Positions 16,845 through 26,349 of a stretch of DNA of 64,000 nt are shown in pieces. How positions within the stretch are numbered: position 1 is the stretch's first letter; each line of letters begins with the position of its first letter. Source of the DNA: an uncultured Eggerthellaceae bacterium (GTDB taxonomy: Bacteria; Actinomycetota; Coriobacteriia; Coriobacteriales; Eggerthellaceae); assembly GCA_934617065.1 (NCBI GenBank), contig CAKTTY010000006.1:48384-112383 (forward strand), given 5' to 3'. The notes beneath the pieces were generated by a model, which was not told where the DNA came from, ran no database searches, and saw only the letters and a program-made list of their open reading frames with translations. The translations under genes were made by a program, and so were the position numbers.

Positions 16845-17113
16845 CGGTGCCTGCCGAAGCGCGGGGTGTCATTGGTGCGGACTGTCGGCTGCGGGGCGGG
16901 GATTGGTACGCGCGGCCCGTCGAAGCGTGGGGTGGAATCGGGCATTTCGCCTTCTCGGGGTTTAATTGCCAGGAACAGCTTCGAGTCTGCGCTGTTTCGG
17001 TGGGCAACCATGAGCCCACTTCGCGTTCTGCGAAGCCGTGCCGTATCATGGGCTGAAGCAAAAAGTGCTTTGACCTTTATATAAAGCGCGGCAAATGTTG
17101 TGGAAGGGATGTC

Positions 17114-19300
17114 ATGGGCGTTCGCAAGGCAATGGGAAATATGGCAAGCTCGCTGAGTACGTGGGGTTTGCGTCACCTGGCGCACAGGCCTGCTGCTAAT
17201 ATGCCTGGCAAAGTTGCCCTGAAAATTGATCCACGTATTATCGCCGAGTCCATGGACAAGATCACCGAAGGCTCCATTGTTGTGGTGGGCACCAACGGCA
17301 AAACCACCATTACTAATATGATTGCCGATGCGCTGGAGCGCCAAGGTAAGAGCATCGCGTGCAATCGCACGGGTGCGAACCTTGCCTATGGCGTGGCTAC
17401 CACATTGCTGCAAACCAGGGGTACCGTGGAATGGGGCGTGTTCGAATCGGACGAGTTGTGGCTGGCTCACACCTTGCCGCAGGTGCAAGCAGATTATGTT
17501 TTGCTGCTGAACCTCTTCCGCGATCAGCTCGATCGTTGCGGTGAAATCGATCGCGTGCAAGATGCCATCGCTACTGCTCTGGAGCAGTCGCCCAACACCA
17601 CCCTGCTTTACAATGCCGACGATCCGCTGTGCGCCATCATCGCGCAGCGCGTGCCCAACAAATCTGTTGCGTTTGGCGTGGGCGAGGACATGCACCAGCG
17701 TCAAAACGTTGTGGCAGACGCCCAGATGTGCCAGCGCTGTTCGGCTATGTTCACCTACGGCTACCGACAGTACGGTCAGCTTGGTACGTATTCGTGCCCG
17801 AACTGCGGATTCAGCCGCCCTGATTTGGATTTCGCCGCCAAGAGCGTAGTGTTCGGAGACGAAATCACGTTTTCGGTTGAAGAAACGGCAACGGGCAAAA
17901 GCGTCGATCTTCACGCGCAGCGCGCTGGATCGTACATGGTGTACAACGTTATGGCCGCTTGGCTGGCCTCCCATTGCGCTGGCGTTTCCGACGCGGTGTT
18001 CCAGAGGGCGGTTGATCTGTTCGACCCCCAGAACGGACGCTTGCAGTCGCTTACCATCGAAGGACGCCCTGTCCTTTTGAACCTGGCGAAGAACCCGACG
18101 GGCTTCAACCAGAACATGAAGCTCATCACCCAGGCGCCGGGAAAGAAGGTTGCGGCTTTCTTCATTAACGACAACGAAGCTGATGGTCGCGACATTTCCT
18201 GGATTTGGGACTGCGACTTTGAAGAGCTAGCCAGCCAGGAAGACGTCATGGTGTTCGCTGGCGGAATCCGCAAAAACGACCTGCAGCTGCGTCTGAAGTA
18301 TGCGGGCATCGATGCCAAGACCGTCGATAGCGTCAACGAAGTGGTGGATGCTGCGCTGAAACTGCCTTCCGAATGGAATATCTACGCTATTGCCAATTAC
18401 ACCTCGCTCCCCTCAGTGCGTTCTGCCTTGATGGCGCGCGCCGATAAGGCGGTGCCCGCCAACCCGACATCGGGCGATGCCAAGCCGAAGTGCAGTAAGA
18501 AGTGGGTTTCGGGTGCTTATGTGCATCAAGCCGAAGCTGCCAAGTTCGACGAGCAGCCCCTGCGCATCGTGCATCTGTTCCCCGACCTTCTTAATTTGTA
18601 TGGCGATGGCGGCAACGTGCGCGTGCTTGCCCAGCGTTGCGCATGGCGTGGCATCCCCGCACAGGTGGAAGCAGTTCACTACGGGGAATCGGTCGATCTT
18701 TCTTCGGCCGACATCGTGTTCTTGGGCGGCGGCCCCGACCGCGAGCAGAAGCTGGCATCCGAGGTATTGCTGGGCATGCGCGAAGAACTGCGCACCTACG
18801 TAGAAGCCAATGGGGCACTTCTGGCTATTTGCGGCGGCTACCAGATTCTGGGTAGTAATTGGCTTATGGGCGATGAGTCGGTGGAGGGCCTTTCCATCCT
18901 CGACTTGAAGACGGTCCGTGCTGGCGTCGGCTTCGATCGTCTTATCGAAAACATTGCTTTGGAGTCCGAGCTTTCCCCGCAGCCGGTGGTGGGATACGAA
19001 AACCATGCCGGTCGTACGAAGCTCGGCGCGTCCTTGAAGCCATTTGGCAAAGTGGTTTCCAACGTGGGCCACGGCAACGACGACGATTCGGGTTGCGATG
19101 GAGCCCTGTATCGCAACTGCATCGGCACCTATCTGCATGGTCCGCTTCTGGGCAAGAACCCGGCCATTGCCGATCACCTTATTGCTGCGGCGATGGAGCG
19201 CCGTTTGGGCAGCAAAGTGGAGCTTGTCGCCCTCGAAGACGAAGTTGAGCTCGCCGCGAATGCGTATATGGCAAAGCGCCTTGATGTGCCCGGGGCATAA
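17114..19300 (+). CDS. murT-gatD: Fused MurT-GatD: lipid II isoglutaminyl synthase
   Basis: 728 residues. Residues 1 to about 460 are MurT, a Mur-ligase-type enzyme: ATP-binding GTNGKTT at 59-65, a four-cysteine zinc ribbon (Cys206, Cys209, Cys228, Cys231) inserted as in known MurT, and the C-terminal ligase domain. After a linker of about 30 residues, residues 485-728 are GatD, a glutamine amidotransferase of the CobB/CobQ type with nucleophile Cys573 in AICGGYQ and His675 in YLHGPLL. Together they amidate the alpha-carboxyl of the second-residue D-glutamate of lipid II, a step needed for efficient cross-linking. In Staphylococcus aureus and Streptococcus pneumoniae murT and gatD are separate overlapping genes. 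One continuous frame here has no stop or frameshift. ATG 17114 follows GGAAGGG. Confidence 0.95.
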   Translation: MGVRKAMGNMASSLSTWGLRHLAHRPAANMPGKVALKIDPRIIAESMDKITEGSIVVVGTNGKTTITNMIADALERQGKSIACNRTGANLAYGVATTLLQTRGTVEWGVFESDELWLAHTLPQVQADYVLLLNLFRDQLDRCGEIDRVQDAIATALEQSPNTTLLYNADDPLCAIIAQRVPNKSVAFGVGEDMHQRQNVVADAQMCQRCSAMFTYGYRQYGQLGTYSCPNCGFSRPDLDFAAKSVVFGDEITFSVEETATGKSVDLHAQRAGSYMVYNVMAAWLASHCAGVSDAVFQRAVDLFDPQNGRLQSLTIEGRPVLLNLAKNPTGFNQNMKLITQAPGKKVAAFFINDNEADGRDISWIWDCDFEELASQEDVMVFAGGIRKNDLQLRLKYAGIDAKTVDSVNEVVDAALKLPSEWNIYAIANYTSLPSVRSALMARADKAVPANPTSGDAKPKCSKKWVSGAYVHQAEAAKFDEQPLRIVHLFPDLLNLYGDGGNVRVLAQRCAWRGIPAQVEAVHYGESVDLSSADIVFLGGGPDREQKLASEVLLGMREELRTYVEANGALLAICGGYQILGSNWLMGDESVEGLSILDLKTVRAGVGFDRLIENIALESELSPQPVVGYENHAGRTKLGASLKPFGKVVSNVGHGNDDDSGCDGALYRNCIGTYLHGPLLGKNPAIADHLIAAAMERRLGSKVELVALEDEVELAANAYMAKRLDVPGA

Positions 19301-19625
19301 ATAGGATGCTGCTGTTTGCGTGCATGCGCTAGGCGTGATCGCGGCATGCACGCATTCGGAAAAGTGCAAGCCGCTGTCCCCCTCGTGGTGGTTGTGGTTT
19401 TCCCGCTGCTTTTGCCGATGCCTTTGCCCCTTAGGTTGCTTGGGGTGCCGTTCCTCTTCCGTGTTGTGTCCGAGCTGAAGCGCTTCACGTTTTGTGCACA
19501 AAAACTCAACAAATAGTATAGGTTTGTACTAAAAATGCGTGAATTGCCTTGTTTTCATTCGCGCATACTGTGGTTTTCGCCGAATTAATTTGCATGGCAT
19601 TAACGTTTCTTTCATCATTTATTGC
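19301..19625. other. Intergenic region with an inverted repeat
   Basis: 10-bp inverted repeat GCGTGCATGC/GCATGCACGC (19318-19327 and 19344-19353) with a 16-nt loop but no T-run, perhaps a weak terminator of the MurT-GatD gene. The remainder, T-rich from 19495, should contain the promoter of the LCP gene. Confidence 0.4.
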
Positions 19626-21296
19626 ATGTTTGCTTCGAATAACAAGCCATCAAAACGATCGGCTCGTGCTGAAAGGAAGGCGGCGCACGCTTCCTCCTCG
19701 CGCACGCCGCATCGCTCAGCGGGAAGTGCTTCTGACCCGTATGCTCGTACGTCTCGCGCGTCGCATGCTTCGCGCCGCCCTAGTGGTTCGAGCACGAATG
19801 CGTATGGAGCCAGCAACTATGGCTCGTCCACGCATGTTTCCCCTGTTCACACGCAGCAAAAGAGCAATTACCGCTCGGTTGGCGCTTACGGTTCGCCCAC
19901 CAAGCGCGGCCCGTACACTCCTCGCAACGCACATGATCGCGAAATCCTTCGCGCTAAGCGCGAGCGCACGAAGAAGCGTCGCAAGCGCATTGCGCTTGGT
20001 GTGGTTGCCGTTTGCTTGGCTTTGGTTCTCGGTGGCGTAGGTGCTGCCTGGGCTTATCTCAATAATCTCGACAAGGCGCTGAACAAAGATGTTGATGCCG
20101 ACCTTCTGAACTCGCTTACGGTTACCGATTCGGCATCCGACCCGTTCTACATGCTGCTTATCGGCATCGACAAATCGGAGCAGCGAGAATCCACCAACGA
20201 ATATGGCGGTTCATATCGAACCGACTCGATGATTTTGGCGCGTATCGACCCAAGGGAAAAGGAAGTTACGCTTATTTCCATTCCTCGCGATACGCAGGTA
20301 ACCATTGGCAACCACGGCACGCAGAAAATCAATGCTGCCTATGCATTTGGTGGTCCTTCCGGCGCCATTGACGCGGTTTCCAAGTTGGCAGGCGTCCCCA
20401 TCAACCACTATGCGGAAATCGACTTCGATGGCTTCAAGGCCGTAGTCGACGCCTTGGGCGGCATTACGGTAAATGTGCCGATGGAAATCAACGACGACAT
20501 GGCAGGTGGCCACGTTGATGCGGGCGAGCAGACCCTTAATGGCGAACAGGCTCTTATCCTGTGCCGCAGCCGCCATAACTACGACAACGTGGGCGATGGC
20601 GATGGCGACTCCATTCGCGCCGCTAATCAGCGCATGGTTATTTCCACCATTATGAAGCAGCTGATGAGTTCGGATGTAGCCACGCTTACCAACACGGTAA
20701 ACACGCTTGCTCAGTACATCACTACCGACTATTCTGCGGCGGGTATTCTTGGTTTAGCGCAGGCCATGATAGGCATTGACGTTGACAACAACGTATATTC
20801 GGCTCAAGTTCCTACCACTTCAGTGTATGAAAACGATATTTGGTACGAAAAGGTGAATACTGAAGAGTGGCAAAAGATGATGAGCCGCGTGAAGCAGGGT
20901 CTTTCGCCTACGGAAGAAACCGTTGTTGACTCTGCGACCGGCACGGTAATGTCTTCGGCGGGAACAGGTGGCAGCGGTTCTGGCGATAGCAGCTCCAAGA
21001 ACTCGAGTTCTTCCTCTTCGCTTTCTGGTGTGAAGATTGCCGTAAAGAATGGCAGCGGCATTCAGGGTTGCGCAAATGAAGCGGCTTCGAAGCTCACCCC
21101 GCAGGGTGCTGTTTGCGAAACGGGTAACGCCGACGATTACAACTACAAGAAGACGATCGTTGTATACAATGGCACCGATTCCACCCAAGCGCAGAAGATC
21201 GCCGACTTGCTGGGCGTTGGCACCGTTAAGAAGAATGACGGTACCTATTCCTTCACGGGTGACTATTTAGTAGTGGTTGGTCAGGACTGGAAATAG
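19626..21296 (+). CDS. LytR-CpsA-Psr (LCP) family glycopolymer transferase
   Basis: 556 residues. A Ser/Arg/Lys-rich cytoplasmic tail of about 120 residues precedes one membrane helix (RIALGVVAVCLALVLGGVGA). The extracytoplasmic LCP domain follows: FYMLLIGIDKSE, YRTDSMILARIDP, ISIPRDTQV, KINAAYAFGG, with the conserved Arg/Asp residues that bind polyprenyl pyrophosphate. A Ser-rich linker leads to a C-terminal LytR_C domain (KIAVKNGSGIQGCANEAASKL to the end). LCP enzymes attach teichoic acid or other anionic glycopolymers to peptidoglycan. The ATG at 19626 has no Shine-Dalgarno site; a GTG at 19539 is an alternative, so the start is uncertain. A terminator follows at 21437. Confidence 0.93.
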   Translation: MFASNNKPSKRSARAERKAAHASSSRTPHRSAGSASDPYARTSRASHASRRPSGSSTNAYGASNYGSSTHVSPVHTQQKSNYRSVGAYGSPTKRGPYTPRNAHDREILRAKRERTKKRRKRIALGVVAVCLALVLGGVGAAWAYLNNLDKALNKDVDADLLNSLTVTDSASDPFYMLLIGIDKSEQRESTNEYGGSYRTDSMILARIDPREKEVTLISIPRDTQVTIGNHGTQKINAAYAFGGPSGAIDAVSKLAGVPINHYAEIDFDGFKAVVDALGGITVNVPMEINDDMAGGHVDAGEQTLNGEQALILCRSRHNYDNVGDGDGDSIRAANQRMVISTIMKQLMSSDVATLTNTVNTLAQYITTDYSAAGILGLAQAMIGIDVDNNVYSAQVPTTSVYENDIWYEKVNTEEWQKMMSRVKQGLSPTEETVVDSATGTVMSSAGTGGSGSGDSSSKNSSSSSSLSGVKIAVKNGSGIQGCANEAASKLTPQGAVCETGNADDYNYKKTIVVYNGTDSTQAQKIADLLGVGTVKKNDGTYSFTGDYLVVVGQDWK

Positions 21297-21436
21297 GATT
21301 CTTCCAGTTCCTTGAGCACAAATCCACCTGGTTGTTCTGTGGGTTTGGAGTTCGGGAAAGAGCTTTCCGGCGCTCTGAGCGCAAGCTTGAGGAAGTCGGA
21401 AGCCCGCAGCTTCTCGATGTTACTAAGTATTTCGAG

Positions 21437-21479
21437 CGCGCAATGCGAGATTGATTTGCATTGCGCGTTTTTCTTTTTT
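21437..21479 (+). terminator. Rho-independent terminator of the LCP gene
   Basis: Perfect 10-bp arms CGCGCAATGC/GCATTGCGCG (21437-21446, 21458-21467) followed by TTTTTCTTTTTT. Confidence 0.88.
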
Positions 21480-21707
21480 GGACATTAGGGCCTTTCGGGC
21501 TGAGGCGAAGCAGGCGAAAAGCGCGCCTGATTTAAGCCTGGATTTGCAGGCGTGCTACGAATGCGAGTCATTTAAAAAGCGGGTGGGATTGAGACGCTGG
21601 TGATGGGTTGCCCTATACCCCCCATTTTGCGGTATTGACTTCGTTGCTGTTGTCGGGAGCCTATCTTTCGCGGGATTCGTTCTGCTACGGCAGATCCGCC
21701 CGTTCTC

Positions 21708-21891
21708 AAAACAAAAATCCAGGTGCTTTTGCAACTTTTTTGCGATTGGCAACTCTCTTTCACCCCTGGAAAGCAGGAATCGGACGTTTTATGGCAGGTC
21801 ACCTGCGCTTTTGCGCTGCGATCCGTGATTTGACGGCTCGGAACAATTGCCAATCGCAAAAAAGTTGCAGTCAGGACTGATTTTTTGTTTC
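21708..21891 (-). repeat. MITE-like 185-bp repeat element, copy B
   Basis: Ends AAAACAAAAATCC...TTTTGCAACTTTTTTGCGATTGGCAA and its inverted counterpart. The internal CCTGCGCTTTTGCG is the reverse complement of the copy A signature, so this copy is inverted. The tail (ATCCGCCCGTTCTC) flanks it on the left, as expected for that orientation. Intergenic, between the LCP gene and apbE. Confidence 0.85.
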
Positions 21892-22132
21892 TGGGCTCTT
21901 GGGATGGCTTTCGAGATTGTGCTAAAGGCGGGGTGAGCATTGATGTGGCGCTATGGGTGGGACGGCACGAGCGCGGTGTTGGACAGAATGAGCTTGGGTG
22001 TAGCGCTGAATGGACTTTGGGGATAGGCCCATGAGACAGAAGCATGGGGCAACGCGGTGCCACAAGTCGACGCTGGAATAGCGCTATGGCCGAATAGTGC
22101 CTAAGCCGCATTCCTGCCCATATTCCATACTT

Positions 22133-23281
22133 TTAAAGGAGCATGCGGCTTTCAGCGCGCCCTGCGATGCAGGCCATCGCTTCGCGTATCCCGCTTGTTG
22201 CCTCGATTCGCCCATCACGGGTGATAAGCACGGCTTCGAGGTTGGGGTGACCTTCTGCGTAGTTTTTTGCCCAATAGCTTCCCATAAGCAGAAGGGCCGT
22301 CGAAAAGCCATCGCCGTCTATCGACTGCTTTGCTATCACCGTTGCGCTTGCGAGGTCGCTGTCCGAGGGGTGCCCGGTGCGTGGGTCGACAATATGATGA
22401 TGGACGTTTCCGTATTCATCGGTAAAGCAGCGCTCATAGATGCTACTGGTAACTATGGAGCAGTCGTTCAGCTCAAGAATGCAGGCGGGCTCTTCGTTGG
22501 GCAGCGTGTAGTTTCTGAGCGTTCGAAGGTCGGTCCCGTGGGGGCTTCGCGCTAAGGCGGCGGCGCGCTCTTCTGCGGCTTTTCTTTGCGAAGCGTGTTT
22601 CGGAGATCGAATGCCAACGCGCCAGTGCCGTTGCGGTGCCTCGGCTAAGAAGGGGCGCCCTTTTACCACGATATTTCCTCCAAGGTTGATAAGGGCATCG
22701 TGGACGTTGCGACCTTCCAGGAACTCGCTAACCTGATCGGCGATGTATCCTTTTGCGATGCCTCCCAGGGAAACCTTGCTTTCCGGGGTAGGGAGCTGGG
22801 CGTGGTCCTCCATTATGCGGAGGTGCCCGTTTTTTGCAATTTCAAGGGCGTGTGCTATTTCTGCTGGCTTGGGAACTTGGGCTTTGCGGAAGTTCCAGAG
22901 TTCTGCGACGGGAGCCATGGAAACATCGAACAGCCCTGCGGTTTCCTCGCGGTAGTGCCTGGAAAGCTGCAGAATCTTTGCGGTTTCGGTATCGATGGGA
23001 ACGGATTCCCCCTGTGCGTGGTTCAAGCGCCAGATATCACTTCCTTTTCGGGTGTGACTCCAAAGCTTTTCGTAGCGGTAGCAGAGACTCACCGCATCAT
23101 TGAGAGCCTTTTCCAGCAATTTCCCTGATGAGGGCTGCGTCCCATCGGTTTTGACCGCTGCCTTTATGCAGCAGTTTGTGTTGAAGGCGAAGAAGCTTCT
23201 GCTCCTTATTTCAAGCTCGGCGTGTTCGTTCGCGTCTGTTTTGAGGAGGCTTGTTTCCAGCTGAGCGTTTCTTGTGTTCAC
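22133..23281 (-). CDS. apbE: FAD:protein FMN transferase (ApbE family)
   Basis: 382 residues. ApbE transfers FMN from FAD onto Thr/Ser of extracytoplasmic flavoproteins. Recognisable blocks: ATP/FAD-binding-like LWNFRKAQVPKP region, VSLGGIAKGYIADQV (Gly-rich FAD contact), ALINLGGNIVVKG, and the C-terminal IVDPRTGHPS, with the conserved Asp near DGDGFSTALLLMG for Mg. An insertion of about 37 residues rich in Lys, Arg and Ala sits between VGIRSPKH and CILELN. No signal peptide or lipobox is visible, unlike many Gram-positive ApbE proteins. The GTG start at 23281 is preceded by AGAAGGA. It is divergent from the LPATG surface protein, but I found no flavinylation motif there. Confidence 0.92.
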   Translation of the reverse strand: MNTRNAQLETSLLKTDANEHAELEIRSRSFFAFNTNCCIKAAVKTDGTQPSSGKLLEKALNDAVSLCYRYEKLWSHTRKGSDIWRLNHAQGESVPIDTETAKILQLSRHYREETAGLFDVSMAPVAELWNFRKAQVPKPAEIAHALEIAKNGHLRIMEDHAQLPTPESKVSLGGIAKGYIADQVSEFLEGRNVHDALINLGGNIVVKGRPFLAEAPQRHWRVGIRSPKHASQRKAAEERAAALARSPHGTDLRTLRNYTLPNEEPACILELNDCSIVTSSIYERCFTDEYGNVHHHIVDPRTGHPSDSDLASATVIAKQSIDGDGFSTALLLMGSYWAKNYAEGHPNLEAVLITRDGRIEATSGIREAMACIAGRAESRMLL

Positions 23282-23350
23282 GGGTCCTTCTTCGCGATAG
23301 GGCGGGGGCGCTGCAGCCTGCAGATTGCCGAAAGGCGCATCCCCGAGAAT

Positions 23351-23379
23351 TTGTCTGCAACTAAATTGTTACCTATGGT
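23351..23379 (+). promoter_or_regulatory. Candidate promoter of the LPATG surface protein gene
   Basis: TTGTCT (23351-23356), 17-bp spacer, TATGGT (23374-23379), in the 166-bp divergent region between apbE and the surface protein gene. Confidence 0.35.
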
Positions 23380-23447
23380 AAACTCCCGCATGTAAATTAG
23401 CCACGTCTAACTTTAAATGTGCAGAAATAACTTCGGAAAGGGAGAAC

Positions 23448-26165
23448 ATGAAAGATTCTCAGTCACTTCGTACACCCGCAGCCTCTGCGGCGAAGGTAGG
23501 CATGGCGGCTGCCTTGGCTGCTGGCATGGCTATAGCCACTCCGACTACCGCATTTGCGGCAGGGGAAGACCAGGACGTGAGCGTCGCCTCTGAAAACGCA
23601 ACCGATAGCTACTACTACATCGGCGATAGTTCCTATGGGCTGAGCACCTATCTTTCTGAAGCCGTTGCCCAAGGGTGCACGAAAATTCATGTGGGAACCA
23701 GCTTTACCGACAAGGGCACGGCAACCATTCCGTCGTCCATCACTGAACTTTCGGGCTATTCCGAAGGTTGGTTTAGCTCCGGTCCGAAAACAGTCGATTT
23801 CGGCTATTCCTACAAGATGACGGTTGTGTTCCCCTCCGGTTCGGACATCGCGGTCGATCGCATTAACTTCTACAAGCGCAATAGCTCAGATGCCGAAGGT
23901 GCCTATGTTGAAGTGCAGAAAGGCGCTGTGGTTCATTTCTCGAATTGCTCGTTTTCCAATACGCCTGTTGTGAACGGCACAGCGGTGTTCGAAAACTGCA
24001 CCTTTGCGACGGGGCAGATTGAAAACAATGGCTCTGTCACGTACATCGGCAGCACGAAAGAGCCCGAGAACATTGGCAAGCCTGCCGAATCCTATCAGGG
24101 TCTTGCATTCAGCTTTGCGTCGGGAAAGGAGTTCTCTGCTGCCGTTCAGGGCAGCCAGGTCAGCCAAACGCTGCCCTTTGAGTTGAAGGGAACGAAAGCT
24201 GCCGACGCCAAGGTTGCCGCCAAGGTTCTTAGTCAGGATGGCGCAGAAGTTGAGGGCTTGAACGCTTCTGTTTCGGACGGGAAAGTCTCTCTGACCGGAA
24301 CGGCGCCTGCCGCTGGTTCGTATTCTGTTGCGGTTTCCGCCTCTACAGCCAAGGAGGACGGATCGGCAGATTCGGCAAGTGAAACGTTGAGCTTTGTGGT
24401 GCAGGAGCAGATTCAGGTTAGGCTTTCGGGCGATCTGCAGTGCTTCGTTGCGAACGGAACATCTGCCCAGAGCAGTGAATACGAGGTGATGGCGACCTCG
24501 ACAGGTGGCGGCGGATCGTCGAGCGCGAGCCAGTCGAATTGCCTGAAGCCCGAGGTCAAAGAGGGAACCGGCGAATGGGAGGACTGGAACACCTTTGCAA
24601 CCAGGAATTCTGATGCTGAAATCAGTTTTTCCATCAGCCCTGAAGGAAGCGGCATGGAGGTAAGCCCTGTTGCCTACGATACCGTCTACGTTACGGGAAC
24701 GCCGCAGACCCCAGGCACCTACCATATAACGGCAACGGTAACCTCTGGTGCGCGCAGCCAGCAAAGCAGCCCGATGGAAATGCGCATCTATGCGGACGAT
24801 CAAACCCTTCAGCAGCGGATGGATGCCCTTTCCGAAGGAACCAGCTCGTGGGATATGGAGCCCTATGAGATCTCTGAGACGGGAAATGCGGTTGTGCCCG
24901 TTGGCCTGCACGATATTTACGGCTCGCACGAATCGGGCGTGTACGGCATTATCGGCAAGGGTGAAAACGGCAATTTCGGCACTGAAACGCTCACTATTCC
25001 CGCAGGGGCGGATGTCACTCTTCACAACATGAAGATCTATTCGAGCGTGAAGATCGTTGTGGAAAAGGGTGGCAAGCTGACCCTCGACGATTCGGTTGCT
25101 TATGGCGCTGTGGAGGTAAACGGAGGTACTTTGAGCGCCCGAAATAGCTCTTCGTTCGTTAACCAGATCACGCTGAATGACGGGTCTGCCCTTGAAAATG
25201 CCAAAATCAGATCCCACGCTAACTACCTTACCGACGGAAATTACAAAGTCGAAGCGCCGATGGCTCCCGTGCAGACAAATGGCACGGTGACGGTCAAGGG
25301 CACGTGCTCCATTGAAGGTGAAGGCATCGTGTCTAGCAAAGACGCCCAAACTGGCCTGATCGTTAATGGGGGCAAGTTGGTTATCGACCAAGGTGCCACG
25401 TTGAAAGCGACTGGCGGCAGTGTTGACCTTGACAATGGAAACGGCGGTGCAGGCATCGTGCTTAACGGCGGCTCTATTATTGGCGACGGTCAGCTTGAGG
25501 CTCAGGGCGGCTCAGTTGGCATGGGCGGAGGAAACGGCGGCGCAGGTATCGCCGGCGAAGGCGTAGTTGCGGTTTCCGTGCTGAAGGCAACGGGTGGAAA
25601 TACGGTTGGCGAAAACGATGCGGCTATGGGCGCCCCAGGCAATGCGGGTAACGGCATCGATCCGAAGGTTCTGGTCTCGAAGGCTACTCAGGTTGAATCG
25701 AAGGGTGGAACGGGCGTGAACCCAGGAAGCAGCGAGTACAACGTTTACGAAGAGAATGCTGGCGGCGGATCGGGTTCCGATGGCGATAAGGGGCCTGGTT
25801 CCGATAGCGGTTCTGGTAATGGACCGGGTAGCGGGTCTGATTCCGGTTCTGGCAACGGAACGGGTTCAAATGGCGGCTCTAATAACGGTTCCGATTCTGG
25901 TTCTGGTTCCAGCGGCGGTTCGAATGGTGGCTCCGATTCCGACAACGGTTCTGGTGAAAACGGCAGCGATACTGCTAGCGGTTCCGGCGACGGCAACGGC
26001 TCCAATGCAAGCAGCGAAGGCGAAAAGGCCAGCGGCAATGAAAACCCTTCGCAAACCGCCAATCTCCCTGCAACGGGCGACGCGGCTCCCCTTGGGGCGG
26101 CTGCTGCACTTGCGGTAGTGGCGGCAAGCGGTGTGGCGGTTGCGCGCAGGAAGCTCGATAGGTAG
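23448..26165 (+). CDS. Sortase-anchored (LPATG) surface protein with Gly/Ser/Asp-rich stalk
   Basis: 905 residues. A signal peptide (positive MKDSQSLRTPAASAAK, hydrophobic AAALAAGMAIA, cleavage near TAFA-A, residue 37) and a C-terminal sorting signal LPATG (873-877), hydrophobic stretch and RRKLDR show covalent attachment to peptidoglycan. Between are Ig-like/cadherin-like repeats (LSGDLQCFVANGTSAQ, ASGTYHITATVTSG-type blocks) and a beta-helix-like Gly-rich stretch (VNGGKLVIDQGATLKATGGSVDLDNGNGGAG, repeated in variant form). A stalk of about 100 residues, nearly all Gly, Ser, Asp and Asn (about 765-865), lifts the domains off the wall. ATG 23448 follows GGAAAGGGAG. The ligand is unknown; adhesin is a reasonable guess. 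Confidence 0.9.
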   Translation: MKDSQSLRTPAASAAKVGMAAALAAGMAIATPTTAFAAGEDQDVSVASENATDSYYYIGDSSYGLSTYLSEAVAQGCTKIHVGTSFTDKGTATIPSSITELSGYSEGWFSSGPKTVDFGYSYKMTVVFPSGSDIAVDRINFYKRNSSDAEGAYVEVQKGAVVHFSNCSFSNTPVVNGTAVFENCTFATGQIENNGSVTYIGSTKEPENIGKPAESYQGLAFSFASGKEFSAAVQGSQVSQTLPFELKGTKAADAKVAAKVLSQDGAEVEGLNASVSDGKVSLTGTAPAAGSYSVAVSASTAKEDGSADSASETLSFVVQEQIQVRLSGDLQCFVANGTSAQSSEYEVMATSTGGGGSSSASQSNCLKPEVKEGTGEWEDWNTFATRNSDAEISFSISPEGSGMEVSPVAYDTVYVTGTPQTPGTYHITATVTSGARSQQSSPMEMRIYADDQTLQQRMDALSEGTSSWDMEPYEISETGNAVVPVGLHDIYGSHESGVYGIIGKGENGNFGTETLTIPAGADVTLHNMKIYSSVKIVVEKGGKLTLDDSVAYGAVEVNGGTLSARNSSSFVNQITLNDGSALENAKIRSHANYLTDGNYKVEAPMAPVQTNGTVTVKGTCSIEGEGIVSSKDAQTGLIVNGGKLVIDQGATLKATGGSVDLDNGNGGAGIVLNGGSIIGDGQLEAQGGSVGMGGGNGGAGIAGEGVVAVSVLKATGGNTVGENDAAMGAPGNAGNGIDPKVLVSKATQVESKGGTGVNPGSSEYNVYEENAGGGSGSDGDKGPGSDSGSGNGPGSGSDSGSGNGTGSNGGSNNGSDSGSGSSGGSNGGSDSDNGSGENGSDTASGSGDGNGSNASSEGEKASGNENPSQTANLPATGDAAPLGAAAALAVVAASGVAVARRKLDR

Positions 26166-26201
26166 CCGCAGGAATCATCTCCCCGCGCAATATGGCTGAC
26201 A

Positions 26202-26227
26202 GGGAAGGCGCCAAAGTGCGCCTTCCC
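26202..26227 (+). terminator. Stem-loop after the LPATG surface protein gene
   Basis: Perfect 10-bp arms GGGAAGGCGC/GCGCCTTCCC with a 6-nt loop, without a T-run; a weak or factor-dependent terminator. Confidence 0.45.
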
Positions 26228-26333
26228 TCAGGTGCGCCCGCACGCGCCCCCGTCGAAAGTAGCCGCTTCGTTTCAGGTGGCACGTCGTCCAGCGGAGCGT
26301 GCTATCCTTTCCTGCGATAAACAAGTTTCCGTG

Positions 26334-26349
26334 AAAGGTGGTTTTCTTG
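26334..26349 (+). promoter_or_regulatory. Ribosome-binding site selecting a TTG start
   Basis: AAAGGTGG (26334-26341), 5 bases before TTG 26347. The upstream in-frame GTG at 26338 lies inside this site, so TTG is the better start; it gives MERKNAW, the usual N-terminus of this family. Confidence 0.65.
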
